DNA from: Cyanidium caldarium
Taxonomy: Eukaryota; Rhodophyta; Bangiophyceae; Cyanidiales; Cyanidiaceae
Direction: 5' to 3'
Length of the DNA: 64,000 nt
NCBI GenBank assembly: GCA_026184775.1
Contig: JANCYW010000008.1
Span: forward strand, 62,001-126,000
In this document: piece by piece, positions 17,090-26,703 of the stretch
Position numbering within the stretch: the stretch's first letter is position 1
Layout of the letters: each line of letters starts with the position of its first letter
Made by a program: the position numbers and the translations under genes
Notes under the pieces: generated by a model
What the model was told of the DNA's origin: nothing
Seen by the model: only the letters and a program-made list of their open reading frames with translations
The model's database searches: none

Positions 17090-18823
17090 TCAAAGCGCGT
17101 GACAGAAGAAATTTTCGTGCTTGCGGAGGTACGCTCGAAAATACAACAGCTCACCCAGCGGGTGGCCGAGGAACAACATGCCCCACACGATCATGTTCCC
17201 GCGGCGCGTGCCATTCAAGTACCGCATGCGGGTCACGTATATCCCTGGCACCTGCACCATCATGCCGCAGAATATCCCCGCGGTGATTGTCTTGAACGCG
17301 ACTGCGAAAAGATACTCGTGCAGCAGCGCACTGACGAAAAAAGTGGCCAAACCGGCGGTGGACTTGCTCACTTTGGTGCTGCGGTACTGCAGCTCGATGA
17401 ACACGTGCCGCAGCGCCCACTCGTGCACCAGCATGTTCCATTTGTTCCAGAACGAGTCCAGCGTGGTGGCGTTCCACCAGTCACGGTAGAACTGGCGGTC
17501 GGCAAAGCGCAGCAGCTCCGCCCACGCCGACAGCGCGCAGTGGAAGAACCAGAAAAAGCCCAGCAGCCACACGAAGATGGACGGGATGGCCAGCTTGGCG
17601 GCGTGGTAGACGATGGAGTAGCCGGCCGACTCGCCCTGCAGCACCGGCAGCATAAACTGCTGCATGATGGCGATCTGCAGCGCGATGCACACCAGCACCG
17701 TCAGCGCCATGCGCAGCACGTACCGCGTCCGGACGCGATCGGTGCGCGGGTACCCGATCTCGTACACCAGTGTCGGCGCCGCCATAAAGTACATGAAATC
17801 GCCGAAGGTCACATTCTCTGGGAAACCCTGCAATCGGTGGTGGTGCGCGGCCCGCCGAAAACCGATGCGCAACGTGGGCGTGTGCAGCAGCGCTTGCGGC
17901 TCCGGTCGAGGCGCTGCAGTTGAGGGTGCTGCTGGCGAAGCGGACTCGGACGCCGTGTTTGGGGCGGCGGCGCCGTCGCCCTCCTCGTTCCAGTCGGCCA
18001 ACGACGACGAAGAGGAAGAGGAAGAGGAACTCTCCGGAGCCGCACTCGCATCCTCCTTCTTGGAGGCCGCCTGCTCTCGCCACTTGCGGATGGCCTCCTC
18101 GGCCAGATGTACATTGGTCAGGAAATAGCTGTGCACCTTCAGCGATACCGTAATCACCCACAGCGTCAGAAACCCACTGAGCGCTGGCGTCGTCTCCCGC
18201 CGCCACAATATCGACGTACACTCATAGTACAACACCGCCTGCAACATCACGTACAACAGGTGCGATACCGGCCCGCCGCCGCGCTGCGCCGCTCCCACCG
18301 GCAACAGACGACCGCGCGTCCGCGCCACCAACACCCGCACCAACCCGAAAAACAGCGTCGAGTAGCTCCACAGTGCCACCGAGAACAGCATCGCAAACGC
18401 CAGGTCGCCCGGCAGCGACGGACACCGGAACAGGACGCCGGTGAGGTCGACGCGCAGCCCCTTCTCCACCACCGACCGCAGCGTCATGTAGAAGAGCGCA
18501 AAACCCAACAACAGAAAACTCAAGTTGTAAAACCCCTCCAGGCGGCCCGACTTGAGCTCTGTCAGCAGGTTGCGGTCCATGACCGTCTCCAGCAGCAGAC
18601 CGCGCGGCTGGGATGCGTGCGACGAGGGGTAGATCGACGGCCGCGTCACTCGCGCCCGCTCCAACTCCCTCCCCGACGCCGGCACTGGCCCAAGTCGCTC
18701 TGCTCCATCGTTCCCCATTTCGTTAGAGGGATGCGGCAGCGCGTCACAGCGCCACTCGCCTCGCGGCCTCGGCACGGTGTGCACCGGCACAACGCCCGAT
18801 GATCGCGTGTCCCCGCGCTGCAT
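17090..18823 (-). CDS. DGAT1: Diacylglycerol O-acyltransferase 1 / sterol acyltransferase-type MBOAT
   Basis: Makes triacylglycerol (or steryl ester) at the ER. The 577-residue protein has about eight hydrophobic segments. DGAT1/ACAT hallmarks are FYRDWWNATTLDSFWNKWN near residue 445, then LVHEWALRHVF and the catalytic-histidine helix FFVSALLHEYLFAVAF near residue 500. The Phe-Tyr-x-Asp-Trp-Trp motif is the DGAT1/ACAT one. A 90-residue Ser/Ala/Pro linker, including ten consecutive serines, splits the membrane core after the fourth segment. The first 75 residues are polar, as usual for the regulatory N-terminus. ATG at 18823; another at 18718 is possible. Divergent from PRA1. Confidence 0.88.
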   Translation of the reverse strand: MQRGDTRSSGVVPVHTVPRPRGEWRCDALPHPSNEMGNDGAERLGPVPASGRELERARVTRPSIYPSSHASQPRGLLLETVMDRNLLTELKSGRLEGFYNLSFLLLGFALFYMTLRSVVEKGLRVDLTGVLFRCPSLPGDLAFAMLFSVALWSYSTLFFGLVRVLVARTRGRLLPVGAAQRGGGPVSHLLYVMLQAVLYYECTSILWRRETTPALSGFLTLWVITVSLKVHSYFLTNVHLAEEAIRKWREQAASKKEDASAAPESSSSSSSSSSLADWNEEGDGAAAPNTASESASPAAPSTAAPRPEPQALLHTPTLRIGFRRAAHHHRLQGFPENVTFGDFMYFMAAPTLVYEIGYPRTDRVRTRYVLRMALTVLVCIALQIAIMQQFMLPVLQGESAGYSIVYHAAKLAIPSIFVWLLGFFWFFHCALSAWAELLRFADRQFYRDWWNATTLDSFWNKWNMLVHEWALRHVFIELQYRSTKVSKSTAGLATFFVSALLHEYLFAVAFKTITAGIFCGMMVQVPGIYVTRMRYLNGTRRGNMIVWGMLFLGHPLGELLYFRAYLRKHENFFCHAL

Positions 18824-19191
18824 TCACGAGCCGCAGGGTGGGTAAAAATGCGTCACGGCGAACCGGCGCTGCGAGGCGGTTCGGGCGGTGGGCTGTCTCG
18901 GGCGGGTGTGCGTTGTCCACGACGCCTGCCTCGAGTGTCCACCGACGAGCAGCAGGGCACAAGACAGAAGAGAGAGCGACACCGATTAGAGGCGCTGGAG
19001 CGGCGGAAAAGGAAGTGGCCGAGTGGTGCAAGCGTGCTGTGTGTGTCCAGTCCGTGAACCTCGCTTCGGGACGACGGGTGTGCACGCATCGCGAACACCT
19101 CTGGCGTCAAGAACTGTGTACATCGGCAGCGGAGGCACATTCGAGTTTTCCTCGTCAAGCACATTACATCACACGACGCGGGGTGTCCTTC
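18824..19191. promoter_or_regulatory. Divergent promoter region DGAT1 / PRA1, 368 bp
   Basis: Both flanking genes start here. A stretch at 19016-19033 resembles the D-arm of a tRNA-Ser or tRNA-Leu, but no pairing anticodon or T arm follows. No other feature recognised. Confidence 0.45.
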
Positions 19192-19764
19192 ATGAAATCC
19201 TCCAACGCCGCCGCCGCGTCCAACGAGAACGAGTCGACCGGCGAGCCCACCGGCGTGATGGCGGCTGTGCTACAACGGCTGCCGACCGCGGGGGATGTGC
19301 GGGCGCGCTTTGGCGACCTGTGGACCAAGTCGCGCCCGTGGGCAGAGTTTTTCAACACTGCGGCGATGAACAAACCAGAGATGCCGGAGCTGCGCGAGCG
19401 CATCAGCCAGAACCTGCAATACTACGCCTACAACTACGCCACGGTGTTCGCGGTGCTGGTGGTGTTTATGGTGCTGGTGTCGCCGCTGAGCATTCTGGGC
19501 GCGCTGGCCATCTTTGCGCTGTACACATACCTGTTCGTGCTGCACCCGGATCCGTGGGTGGCGTTGGGCGAGCGCCTCACCATTGACAACCGCGCCAAGA
19601 GCGGCATCATTCTGGTGTTCTCGTTGGTGGTGCTGTGGCTGACCGGCGCCGGCGCCACCTTCACGTCGCTGTTGGCGGTGGTGGGGGTGATTGCGCTCGG
19701 TCATGCGGCCATCCGCAAACCGCCGGGCGAGGCCGATTTCGAGACCGCCTTTCAACCGGCTTGA
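19192..19764 (+). CDS. PRA1-family prenylated Rab acceptor
   Basis: Small hairpin membrane protein of the ER/Golgi that binds prenylated Rab GTPases and helps vesicle traffic. The 190 residues show SRPWAEFFN (the RPxxxFF-like signature), LRERISQNLQYYAYNYATVF, then two paired hydrophobic blocks (VLVVFMVLVSPLSILGALAI with LYTYLF; GIILVFSLVVLWLTGAGATF with LLAVVGVIALGHA). The acidic end, PPGEADFETAF, is typical of ER-export motifs in plant PRA1. The ATG at 19192 follows a long open frame that lacks similarity. A RAB18 gene lies 12 kb away, but no linkage is implied. Confidence 0.88.
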   Translation: MKSSNAAAASNENESTGEPTGVMAAVLQRLPTAGDVRARFGDLWTKSRPWAEFFNTAAMNKPEMPELRERISQNLQYYAYNYATVFAVLVVFMVLVSPLSILGALAIFALYTYLFVLHPDPWVALGERLTIDNRAKSGIILVFSLVVLWLTGAGATFTSLLAVVGVIALGHAAIRKPPGEADFETAFQPA

Positions 19765-19882
19765 AAGCAATGATGGGGGAGATGTAAACGCCGGGCTCTG
19801 TGAAATGTCGTGACCGAATGCTATCCCGGTTTCCGGCACGCTACGTTCCCTCGATCAACTCGGGACATTTCCTCTCCTCCTC

Positions 19883-20632
19883 TTACGACCGCTTACCGCC
19901 TCCTTGCCGGTTGCGACTGGCGCGCCACGCCAGCACCCCGCCAATCAGCGCGGTGCCCACCATGCCGAACAGCGCGGCGGTCACTCCCAGACCGATCCAC
20001 CCGTCGCGGCGTATGCGCTCATCCACCACCTCCAGCAGCAGGCGCGCTTGTCGGTACAGATGTCGACGCTGGCGCTGCTCCTCCAGCAACTGCAGCAGCT
20101 CCTCGCGCGCTCCGCACCAGTCCTGCAGGTGCACGCGCCCGAGCGCCGCGAAGTACCGACACTCGGCGGTCATATTCGCCGCCAGCGTATCAACGGCCGC
20201 CTCGCCCGATGGCAACTCCTCGCGCAACTGCGACAACAACTGCACGCCCTGCTCTACCAGCACCCGTCGGGTGCGCACCTGCTGATGCACTAGCGCCCAA
20301 CCCAGATTGAACCGCGCCACCCGCCACGCCAGATCCGCCCGGGCCGCCGACTCCCCGCGTCGCTGTCGCAGCTCGGCCTTGGCGGAGGTGGTGTCCGCCG
20401 CGGCCGTGCCCCGCACCGCCTCCCACCGTTCTTGCGCCGCCTCGTACGCCGCCTCACATCGTTCCAGCAACGGCACGTATATCGTCCGCGCCGCTGTGTC
20501 CGACTGGTCATGCGACAGCTGCTCCAGCAGTGCCGCTCGCTCCCGTTCCCGTCGTTGCGCCTTGGCCGTGGCCACGCGCTCCGTGCCGTGCGCCATAACG
20601 GGACTAGTGTAAGCGCGCTGGAGGTGCGCCAT
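19883..20632 (-). CDS. FIS1: FIS1 mitochondrial/peroxisomal fission adaptor with N-terminal extension
   Basis: Tail-anchored TPR protein that recruits fission machinery to mitochondria and peroxisomes. Residues about 100-210 form the two-TPR bundle (RFNLGWALVHQQ matching the FEYAWCLVRS helix, then FAALGRVHLQDWCGAREELLQLLE). DERIRRDGWIGLGVTAALFG leads into the single C-terminal membrane helix, then a short basic tail (RASRNRQGGGKRS). FIS1 is normally about 150 residues; this one has 249 because about 95 charged helical residues precede the TPR core. Two in-frame ATGs exist, 20632 and 20596. Divergent from the RING gene. Confidence 0.82.
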   Translation of the reverse strand: MAHLQRAYTSPVMAHGTERVATAKAQRRERERAALLEQLSHDQSDTAARTIYVPLLERCEAAYEAAQERWEAVRGTAAADTTSAKAELRQRRGESAARADLAWRVARFNLGWALVHQQVRTRRVLVEQGVQLLSQLREELPSGEAAVDTLAANMTAECRYFAALGRVHLQDWCGAREELLQLLEEQRQRRHLYRQARLLLEVVDERIRRDGWIGLGVTAALFGMVGTALIGGVLAWRASRNRQGGGKRS

Positions 20633-21091
20633 GATCCATAGCTAAGGCGGGCAGATGGTACTGCCAGTGCAGACACCCAGTGCGCGCAAAGCCGCTCGAG
20701 ACCGTGATGACCCTCGAGACAACGTCGAGCACACCGAGGTGTTGAACCGTACACCCCTCTGACGCTCGAACCGAAGTGCTCTTCAGCGCACAAGCCGTGT
20801 CGGGGGATCGTCGGGTGCGGCGAGCCGTGTCGCAGCGCTGCTTGGAGTCGCGAGCGCCTCGTGTCAAGTGTGGTAGAGAGCGTCCCCTCCGTGGCTTGGC
20901 GTGAGGGAGACCCTCTCGACAGTAATTTCCTCGTTGCTTTCCGGTGCGGCTACTGGTCACCGCTCCTGGGCAGGTCAAGTGGCGCAGATTCGTCTGAACC
21001 GTCGAGCAGACGCCGGTGGGTGACGGGGTCGCTGGACGTGCTGAGAAGACCCTGATAGCGGAAACGCCTTCAACAAAGCTTTTTCTCTGCT
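20633..21091. promoter_or_regulatory. Divergent region FIS1 / RING gene, 459 bp
   Basis: Contains GTTCAA and GTTCGA on the minus strand at about 20740-20780. These resemble T-loops but lack pairing stems, so I do not call tRNAs. Otherwise only presumptive promoters. Confidence 0.4.
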
Positions 21092-22210
21092 ATGACGGAC
21101 CGGGATCCGTCAAGTCCGACGGTGAGCGAGGAATCGGACTGCGAGGCGCCGGAGTTGGAGTGGGTGCGCGATGAGAGCCGCGTGACGCGCTGGGACGCGT
21201 CGACGACGTCAAGGGCGGGCGCGTCCGGGGAGCGAGGCCCAATGGGTGGCAGCGGCGGCGGTAGTGCCGTACCTGCGTTGGGCGTCGTGCCCGAACCGGA
21301 GCCGCTGCAACGGTACGTGTCCGAGCTCTTCCGCACCTTTCTGCAGACCGCCGCCCCCGGGATGGAGGCGCCCGGGCCACCGCCACCGCCAACCGCAACG
21401 GCCCTGTCGGTCAGCGCGCCGTCGCCCGATCGCTCGCATACCGTGACATGGTCGTGGCCGATGCCGCCGGCGCCGGCGCTCACCATCACCACCCACCCCA
21501 CCGCCGCCGACTCCCCCGATGCGCAGCCGCGTCCCCGCGAGTCCTCCGCCGACGACAGCAACGCCAGCAACGCCTCCGCACCCATTCAGGTGCAGTTGCG
21601 AATGGCCGCGCCCGGCTTCACCACTACGACTACCGCTCCGCCCACGCCCGGCACCTCCGACCGACCCGAATCGAGCGGCGCGCCGGGCAGCGCCGACGAG
21701 TGGACCTGGGAGAGTGACTCCAGCACCGACTTTCTCTCCATCATGCGCCAACTTATGCAGCACTTGCTGGGCGTGCAGGCCAACCGCAACCTGGGTGATT
21801 ACGCGTTCGGCATGAGCATGGACGATATCATCGATCGCATTGCCCAAAACGACCCCAACCGGTATGGCGCGCCACCGGCAGCGCCCGAGGCTATCGCGTC
21901 GCTGCCGCGATTCGCCATGAGCGGCGCGGTGCTGGACGAAGGTGAGCGCGCTGGCGGCAGCACCCAGATATGTGCGGTGTGTCACGACGAGTTTCACGTG
22001 GGCACACGCGTCATGGAGATGCCGTGTGGCCACCTGTTCTGCGAAGACTGCCTGGAGCAGTGGCTGCGGGTGCGCTGTTCGTGCCCGACGTGTCGACAGG
22101 AGATACTGAGCGAGTCGGCCGAGTACAACGAACGACAACAACGACAAGCCGCAGCTGCGGCGCGGATGCGGGCGACAGCATCCCGGAGCGATCGAGCGCC
22201 CGCGGACTGA
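21092..22210 (+). CDS. RING-finger E3 ubiquitin ligase
   Basis: A 372-residue protein. Its first 200 residues are disordered (Pro/Ser/Thr/Ala). A helical region (DFLSIMRQLMQHLLGVQ, then MSMDDIIDRIAQNDPNRYGA) resembles the segment before the finger in RNF126/RNF115-type ligases. The finger near residues 293-335 reads CAVCHDEF, then CGHLFCEDCLEQWL, then CSCPTCR. Spacing gives C3HC4 rather than the C3H2C3 of RNF126. A basic Gln/Arg/Ala helix ends the protein. It should transfer ubiquitin from an E2; substrate unknown. No membrane segment, so probably cytosolic or nuclear. Confidence 0.85.
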   Translation: MTDRDPSSPTVSEESDCEAPELEWVRDESRVTRWDASTTSRAGASGERGPMGGSGGGSAVPALGVVPEPEPLQRYVSELFRTFLQTAAPGMEAPGPPPPPTATALSVSAPSPDRSHTVTWSWPMPPAPALTITTHPTAADSPDAQPRPRESSADDSNASNASAPIQVQLRMAAPGFTTTTTAPPTPGTSDRPESSGAPGSADEWTWESDSSTDFLSIMRQLMQHLLGVQANRNLGDYAFGMSMDDIIDRIAQNDPNRYGAPPAAPEAIASLPRFAMSGAVLDEGERAGGSTQICAVCHDEFHVGTRVMEMPCGHLFCEDCLEQWLRVRCSCPTCRQEILSESAEYNERQQRQAAAAARMRATASRSDRAPAD

Positions 22211-22360
22211 GTGGACCGACGGGTACAAGGAAGCAGAGGAGAGGCGCATCAGCCGCTTGGGTAAATGGCGACAAGTGGCGCGAGTGTAAATTCACTTCGG
22301 TACAAGCCGGCACCGGGGCGGGCCCTTACCAGATTGCCGCTACAGGGAGCGCCGTCCCCT

Positions 22361-24907
22361 TCATTCCCCGGCGCTCTCCAGCAGCGGCGTCAGCGCCGTC
22401 CATAGTGCACCGTGCGCGTATTCCAAGACGGCGACCGGGCTGCCGCAACACAACACTCGCTGATTCAGGTGCACGGTAAACTGCACACCGGTGTGGAGAG
22501 CATCTCGCCCCGCCACCTCCTCGTGCTCCCTCGCTGTCGTCGGCGCGATGCCCAGGGTGAACAGAGTGATATCCGGTTGGGCGGCGGAGGGCGCTTTCGT
22601 CGCCAGGCGCAACGCGGCGCTCCAGGTGCGCACCCACAACCGATCGCCGTCGGGCAACGATACGATGCAGGGCATGCGTGCTCGTTCCCGAATCTGATCA
22701 CGCAGCCGCCGCAACAGACTGCCGCACCAGGCACTCTGAACAAACTCCTCGATGCCCGACAACGATAGGGTCACGCGGCGATCCTCGTCGTGACCCGCCG
22801 GCCGCGCCCATAGCGTGCCCGGCGGCTGCAACCTCCAGTGCGCCACGGCGGGCCAGGTCGGTGCGCTCTCATCCACCGGGTTCGCGCCGACCTCATCTCG
22901 GTCGCTCATCCACATGGTGGCTCGCCACTCCCAGCCACCCGATACCGCTCCCTCGGGTGATGGTCGCCAGCGGCGCTGGCAGGAGAAGCGGAGCGGGTAG
23001 GCCGCTGCCAGCCGCTCGATCCTCTGTTCGACGGCGGCCATCAGCACGACATTCACCAGCCGAGCAGCGCATGCCGGCAAGTCGCCATCGAGGCGCAGCA
23101 GCCACGACTCCAACACATCCACCGCTCCGTCCATCAGGTACGCCTCGGCATCCTCCGCTCCATCTGATGTTCCTCGTCGATACTGCACCCGCACCGAGAC
23201 CGCGTCGAGGTCGTCACCCACCCGCATGACCAGCTCGTCCATGGCCATCCTATGCACCCGCCAGTCGAGTGCTGCTGCCCCTCGTGGCCACGGCAGCGGC
23301 AGCTTCCCCGGCAGATCGCTCGACGCCGCTGCCTTGCGATGCGCCGCCAGCGACTGCGACAGCAAGCGCTCAAACGTCGCCCGCCGTCGCCGCTCCACCG
23401 CGTACTGCTGCGCAGCCGTCACGATCGCCGCGCTGCCAATGACATATAGTGTCGATATCGCTGCTGGTGATTCGCGACGACTGCCGCGATACCCGCCCCA
23501 ACACAGCACCGGGCGGAACGGTGCCCGTGTCTCCACCTGCAGGTGCTCGGAGGCCACCGCGGCGCGACCATGATTTGCGTGATTTTCGTCGGCGGCCGCG
23601 AACACCACCAGCGGCGCCCATTCCTGCTCGTACAGGTGCAACCACAACTGCACCGTGCTGTGCGCCGATCGCCCGGCGCGGTAAGCACTCGGTAGCACCG
23701 CCCGTAGCCGTATCGGCCATCCCGGCGCCCGCAGCAACGCTTCCACGTCCTGAAAGAAGCGCTCCTGTTGTCGCCAACGAATGCGCAGGCGGGCCTCAGC
23801 CTCGTCGAGACACTCCGCCACATGCTGCATGTGCTGTCGCCGGCGCTGCCAGGCGATAGCTAGTGGGCGCTCCATGCTAACGGAGACGGCGACCGGCTTA
23901 GCATCAGTCACCGCAACGAATTCATCGGACACCGCTTTCCTCGTCCCCGCCGGTGTCATTTCCGTCGGCGCGGCGGTGTGAGGCACCAGCCGAGTCAGCG
24001 GCGGTATCGTCGCTGGAGCAGCCGGCTCGCGCTCTGAACTGTTCGCGGAAGCGACTGGCCCAGATGATGACGTATGCTCCGAGAGCCGTAGGGCGCTCTC
24101 CAGCGCCGCCGCCAAGCGTCCCAGTTCTGCCAACGCCGCCTCCGTCCGGCCAATGCGCGCATCCCAGGCGGTTTGTGCATCGTCGACGGTGGTAGTCGCC
24201 TGCAGCGATGCGTCCGCGAGGACGCCCTGTCGGTCGTCGTCGCCCCACACCGCCGTCTGCGCCATTGCAGTGGCTACGCCCGCTGCCGCCCGCCGCACCT
24301 GCAACGCCCGCGCATCCGTGCGCAACCGCCTCATGTCAGCGCGCCCGTCCGTCAACAGCTGGCGCGCATCGTGTACCAGGCGACCATCCACCGTTTCGAA
24401 GGTGATCGTCGACATGTCGGGAGCGGCCATATCGACCACCACCCGCTGCAACGGCGGCGGTCGCCGAGGCGGCAACAGGCGCACTTGGTCGTCGGTACCG
24501 GTGACTCCCTCGCGGCAGCTTTCCCCAGCATCGGAAGCGGCGGCGCTTGCCGTGGCACCGGCTTCTCCCTTTGCCCGCCTCGTCGGACGCAACTCCGTCT
24601 CCGATTCCTGCACGGTCGCTCCGATCGAACCTGCCGCGCTCGACTGCTCCTCCCCGTACTGCGCTTCCGGCCGTCGCCGCCCGCGTGCCACTCCCTGCTG
24701 CGACGACCTCGGCGACTGCTCCGGTGGTGACCGCCGAGTGGTGTTACGAGCGCTGCTCCCCGTCGGGCGACGCGTCCGGCCCCTCCCCCTCGACGAGGTG
24801 GTCGATGCGGTCTCTTCCGCCTGCTCTGCGTCTTTGTCCCCCTCATTTGCTTCTGCCTTTTTCACAGCAACCCCTCGCCTTCCCCCGCTCCCTTTCCGCG
24901 TCACCAT
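22361..24907 (-). CDS. Large protein of unknown function, weakly MED17-like
   Basis: Not recognised with confidence. Of 848 residues, the first 150 are a disordered, basic Arg/Gly/Ser/Thr stretch. Residues about 160-290 are mostly helical. Then comes a block with AIAWQRRRQHMQHVAECLDE, RLRIRWRQQERFFQDVEALL and PGWPIRLRAVLP. A long mixed alpha/beta C-terminus holds many tryptophans (WEWRATMWMSD, PTWPAVAHWRLQPPGTLWARP). The order helical bundle, Arg/Trp-rich LxxxW region, then beta-containing C-terminal fold recalls Mediator subunit 17, and the nuclear-looking basic leader would fit. Residue-level support is thin. No membrane segment or catalytic motif seen. Head-to-head with a transcription-type CDK over 193 bp, which is suggestive but not evidence. 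Confidence 0.6.
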   Translation of the reverse strand: MVTRKGSGGRRGVAVKKAEANEGDKDAEQAEETASTTSSRGRGRTRRPTGSSARNTTRRSPPEQSPRSSQQGVARGRRRPEAQYGEEQSSAAGSIGATVQESETELRPTRRAKGEAGATASAAASDAGESCREGVTGTDDQVRLLPPRRPPPLQRVVVDMAAPDMSTITFETVDGRLVHDARQLLTDGRADMRRLRTDARALQVRRAAAGVATAMAQTAVWGDDDRQGVLADASLQATTTVDDAQTAWDARIGRTEAALAELGRLAAALESALRLSEHTSSSGPVASANSSEREPAAPATIPPLTRLVPHTAAPTEMTPAGTRKAVSDEFVAVTDAKPVAVSVSMERPLAIAWQRRRQHMQHVAECLDEAEARLRIRWRQQERFFQDVEALLRAPGWPIRLRAVLPSAYRAGRSAHSTVQLWLHLYEQEWAPLVVFAAADENHANHGRAAVASEHLQVETRAPFRPVLCWGGYRGSRRESPAAISTLYVIGSAAIVTAAQQYAVERRRRATFERLLSQSLAAHRKAAASSDLPGKLPLPWPRGAAALDWRVHRMAMDELVMRVGDDLDAVSVRVQYRRGTSDGAEDAEAYLMDGAVDVLESWLLRLDGDLPACAARLVNVVLMAAVEQRIERLAAAYPLRFSCQRRWRPSPEGAVSGGWEWRATMWMSDRDEVGANPVDESAPTWPAVAHWRLQPPGTLWARPAGHDEDRRVTLSLSGIEEFVQSAWCGSLLRRLRDQIRERARMPCIVSLPDGDRLWVRTWSAALRLATKAPSAAQPDITLFTLGIAPTTAREHEEVAGRDALHTGVQFTVHLNQRVLCCGSPVAVLEYAHGALWTALTPLLESAGE

Positions 24908-25100
24908 CTACTCCTCAGCTGTTTGCATGGACACATCCTGCCTCCTGACCCGTGCAGGTTGCGAAACATCCGCGCGGCCTCGCAACCGGCACACGACCGC
25001 GTTCCGTCGTGCAGCGCGACGGTCGTTATTCTCGCTGACCATCGCGTGCGGCGCGACCATCTTGCCTCTAATCCCATTGGCGCACCTTTTTTTCTGTGTG

Positions 25101-26612
25101 ATGGACCCGTCTAGGCGCAAGATGCCTGCAGAAGATGACGCGAATCCTCGGACGCTGCCGGCAGCGACGGAAGCGGAGGTCGTGCTCCCGCCGCAGTCGG
25201 AGCGGTTGTGCGACGAGCCGGATCGGGTGCTGCTGGCCAAGCCGTTGAACTTGGTGCGACGGAAAGAAGCACCGTGGAAGATACGCGATGACTCCATCTA
25301 CCTGAAATTGGAGCAAGTGGGCGAGGGCACGTACGGTGAGGTGTACCACGCGCGCAACCAGGAGACGCAGCAGGAGGTGGCGCTGAAGCGGCTGCGCATG
25401 GCCAATGAACGCGAGGGCTTTCCGCTGACGGCTTGCCGAGAGATCAAAGTGTTGCGCGAGTTGCGCCACCAAAACATTGTGAACTTGGTGGAGATGGTGA
25501 CATCGCACGGCGGCGCCGGACGCGGGCGTAAGGGCGACATCTCCATGGTGTTCGAGTACATGGACCACGACCTGACCGGTCTGCTGGACACACCGGGCAT
25601 TCGCTTCACCGAATCGCAGGTCAAGTGCTACACGCAGCAGTTGCTGAGCGGTGTGGCGTACTGTCATGCGCGCAACGTGTTGCACCGCGACATCAAGGGC
25701 AGCAACCTGCTGATCAACCAGCGCGGCCAGCTGAAGATCGCCGACTTTGGACTGGCACGGTTTGCCGGCGAGCCTGGCCGCCGCTACACCACGCGTGTGG
25801 TGACGCTGTGGTATCGGGCGCCGGAGCTGCTGCTGGGCGAGGGCACGTACTCGTTTGCGGTGGACATGTGGTCGGTGGGGTGCCTGATCCTGGAGATGCT
25901 GATGGGCAAACCGGTGTTTCCCGGCAAGGACGAGGCCACTCAGGTGAACCTCATCTTTTCGGTGTTGGGCACGCCCACCCAAGAGACGTGGCCCGGTGTG
26001 CAGGCGTTGCCGTATGCCAACACGTTCCTGGGCGGCGCCGATGCCCGACGCTACCCCAACGTGTTCCGGTCGGTGTTCGAGGCCAAAGGCGTCAGTCGCG
26101 TGGCGTTGGACCTAATCGAACGACTGCTGACGCTGTGTCCGAGCGAGCGGATGACCGCGGAAGAGGCACTGCAGCACGCCTGGTTCACCACCGAGCCGTT
26201 GCCGAGCCGGCCGGAGGAGCTGCCGAAATACGAGTCGACGCACGAGTATCAGGCGCGCCGACGCCGGCAGGCGGAGCGATCGGGCGCGACGATGATGCCG
26301 ACGGCGACGCGGGCGGATGGCGGAATGCCACCGCTGCCGGCAGCAGCTTCGATGGGGTATGGCGCGGGATACGCGCCGCCGGCTATGGCACCGCCGCCGG
26401 CCGCAGCGATGTATACGGGCGTGCGCCGGCCGAGCTCGCAGGGAGCGTCACAGAGCGCGCCGGGAAGGGTGACGGCGGCGACGACAACAGCGGGACGACC
26501 GATGACGACCGGCGATCGAGCCGCTCGCCCGCGGAGCACTCATCGCGGCGGTGCGGTCGCCAATGGCGCCGAGTCGACAGCGCCCGACGCCAAACGCCGC
26601 CGGCCGTCGTAA
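25101..26612 (+). CDS. Cyclin-dependent kinase, CDK9/CDK12 (CDKC) class
   Basis: Full protein kinase: glycine loop VGEGTYGEVYHA near residue 73, VALKRL lysine, HRDIKGSNLL, IADFGLARF and activation segment RRYTTRVVTLWYRAPELLLG with the T-loop Thr. The cyclin-binding helix reads FPLTACREIKVLREL, in place of PSTAIRE of cell-cycle CDKs. It is closest to the PITAIRE/PITALRE of CDK12/CDK9, which phosphorylate the RNA polymerase II C-terminal domain with cyclin K or T. Residues about 390-503 form a Pro/Ala/Ser/Arg-rich tail ending in a basic KRRRPS, a likely nuclear signal. ATG at 25101; the open frame upstream is antisense to the neighbouring gene. Confidence 0.9.
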   Translation: MDPSRRKMPAEDDANPRTLPAATEAEVVLPPQSERLCDEPDRVLLAKPLNLVRRKEAPWKIRDDSIYLKLEQVGEGTYGEVYHARNQETQQEVALKRLRMANEREGFPLTACREIKVLRELRHQNIVNLVEMVTSHGGAGRGRKGDISMVFEYMDHDLTGLLDTPGIRFTESQVKCYTQQLLSGVAYCHARNVLHRDIKGSNLLINQRGQLKIADFGLARFAGEPGRRYTTRVVTLWYRAPELLLGEGTYSFAVDMWSVGCLILEMLMGKPVFPGKDEATQVNLIFSVLGTPTQETWPGVQALPYANTFLGGADARRYPNVFRSVFEAKGVSRVALDLIERLLTLCPSERMTAEEALQHAWFTTEPLPSRPEELPKYESTHEYQARRRRQAERSGATMMPTATRADGGMPPLPAAASMGYGAGYAPPAMAPPPAAAMYTGVRRPSSQGASQSAPGRVTAATTTAGRPMTTGDRAARPRSTHRGGAVANGAESTAPDAKRRRPS

Positions 26613-26703
26613 ACGATGCGCTGGATGGGGTGGCTTTAGGAGCAGCGGGTCGCAAAGTCCCGCACGACGCCAACCTGCAAGCACCGCACCTCTTCCCGTC
26701 GCC

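Noticed and set aside
19016-19033. tRNA D-arm-like sequence between DGAT1 and PRA1
   Set aside because: The following bases do not form a paired anticodon stem and no T arm exists downstream. A permuted arrangement was also considered, but no T arm lies upstream.
20735-20785. T-loop-like GTTCAA and GTTCGA on the minus strand
   Set aside because: The flanking bases do not pair as a T stem and no D or anticodon arm accompanies them.
24153-25100. 316-codon extension of the CDK reading frame upstream of its ATG
   Set aside because: It lies antisense to the 848-residue gene, has no kinase-like or targeting features, and the kinase start at 25101 is ordinary.
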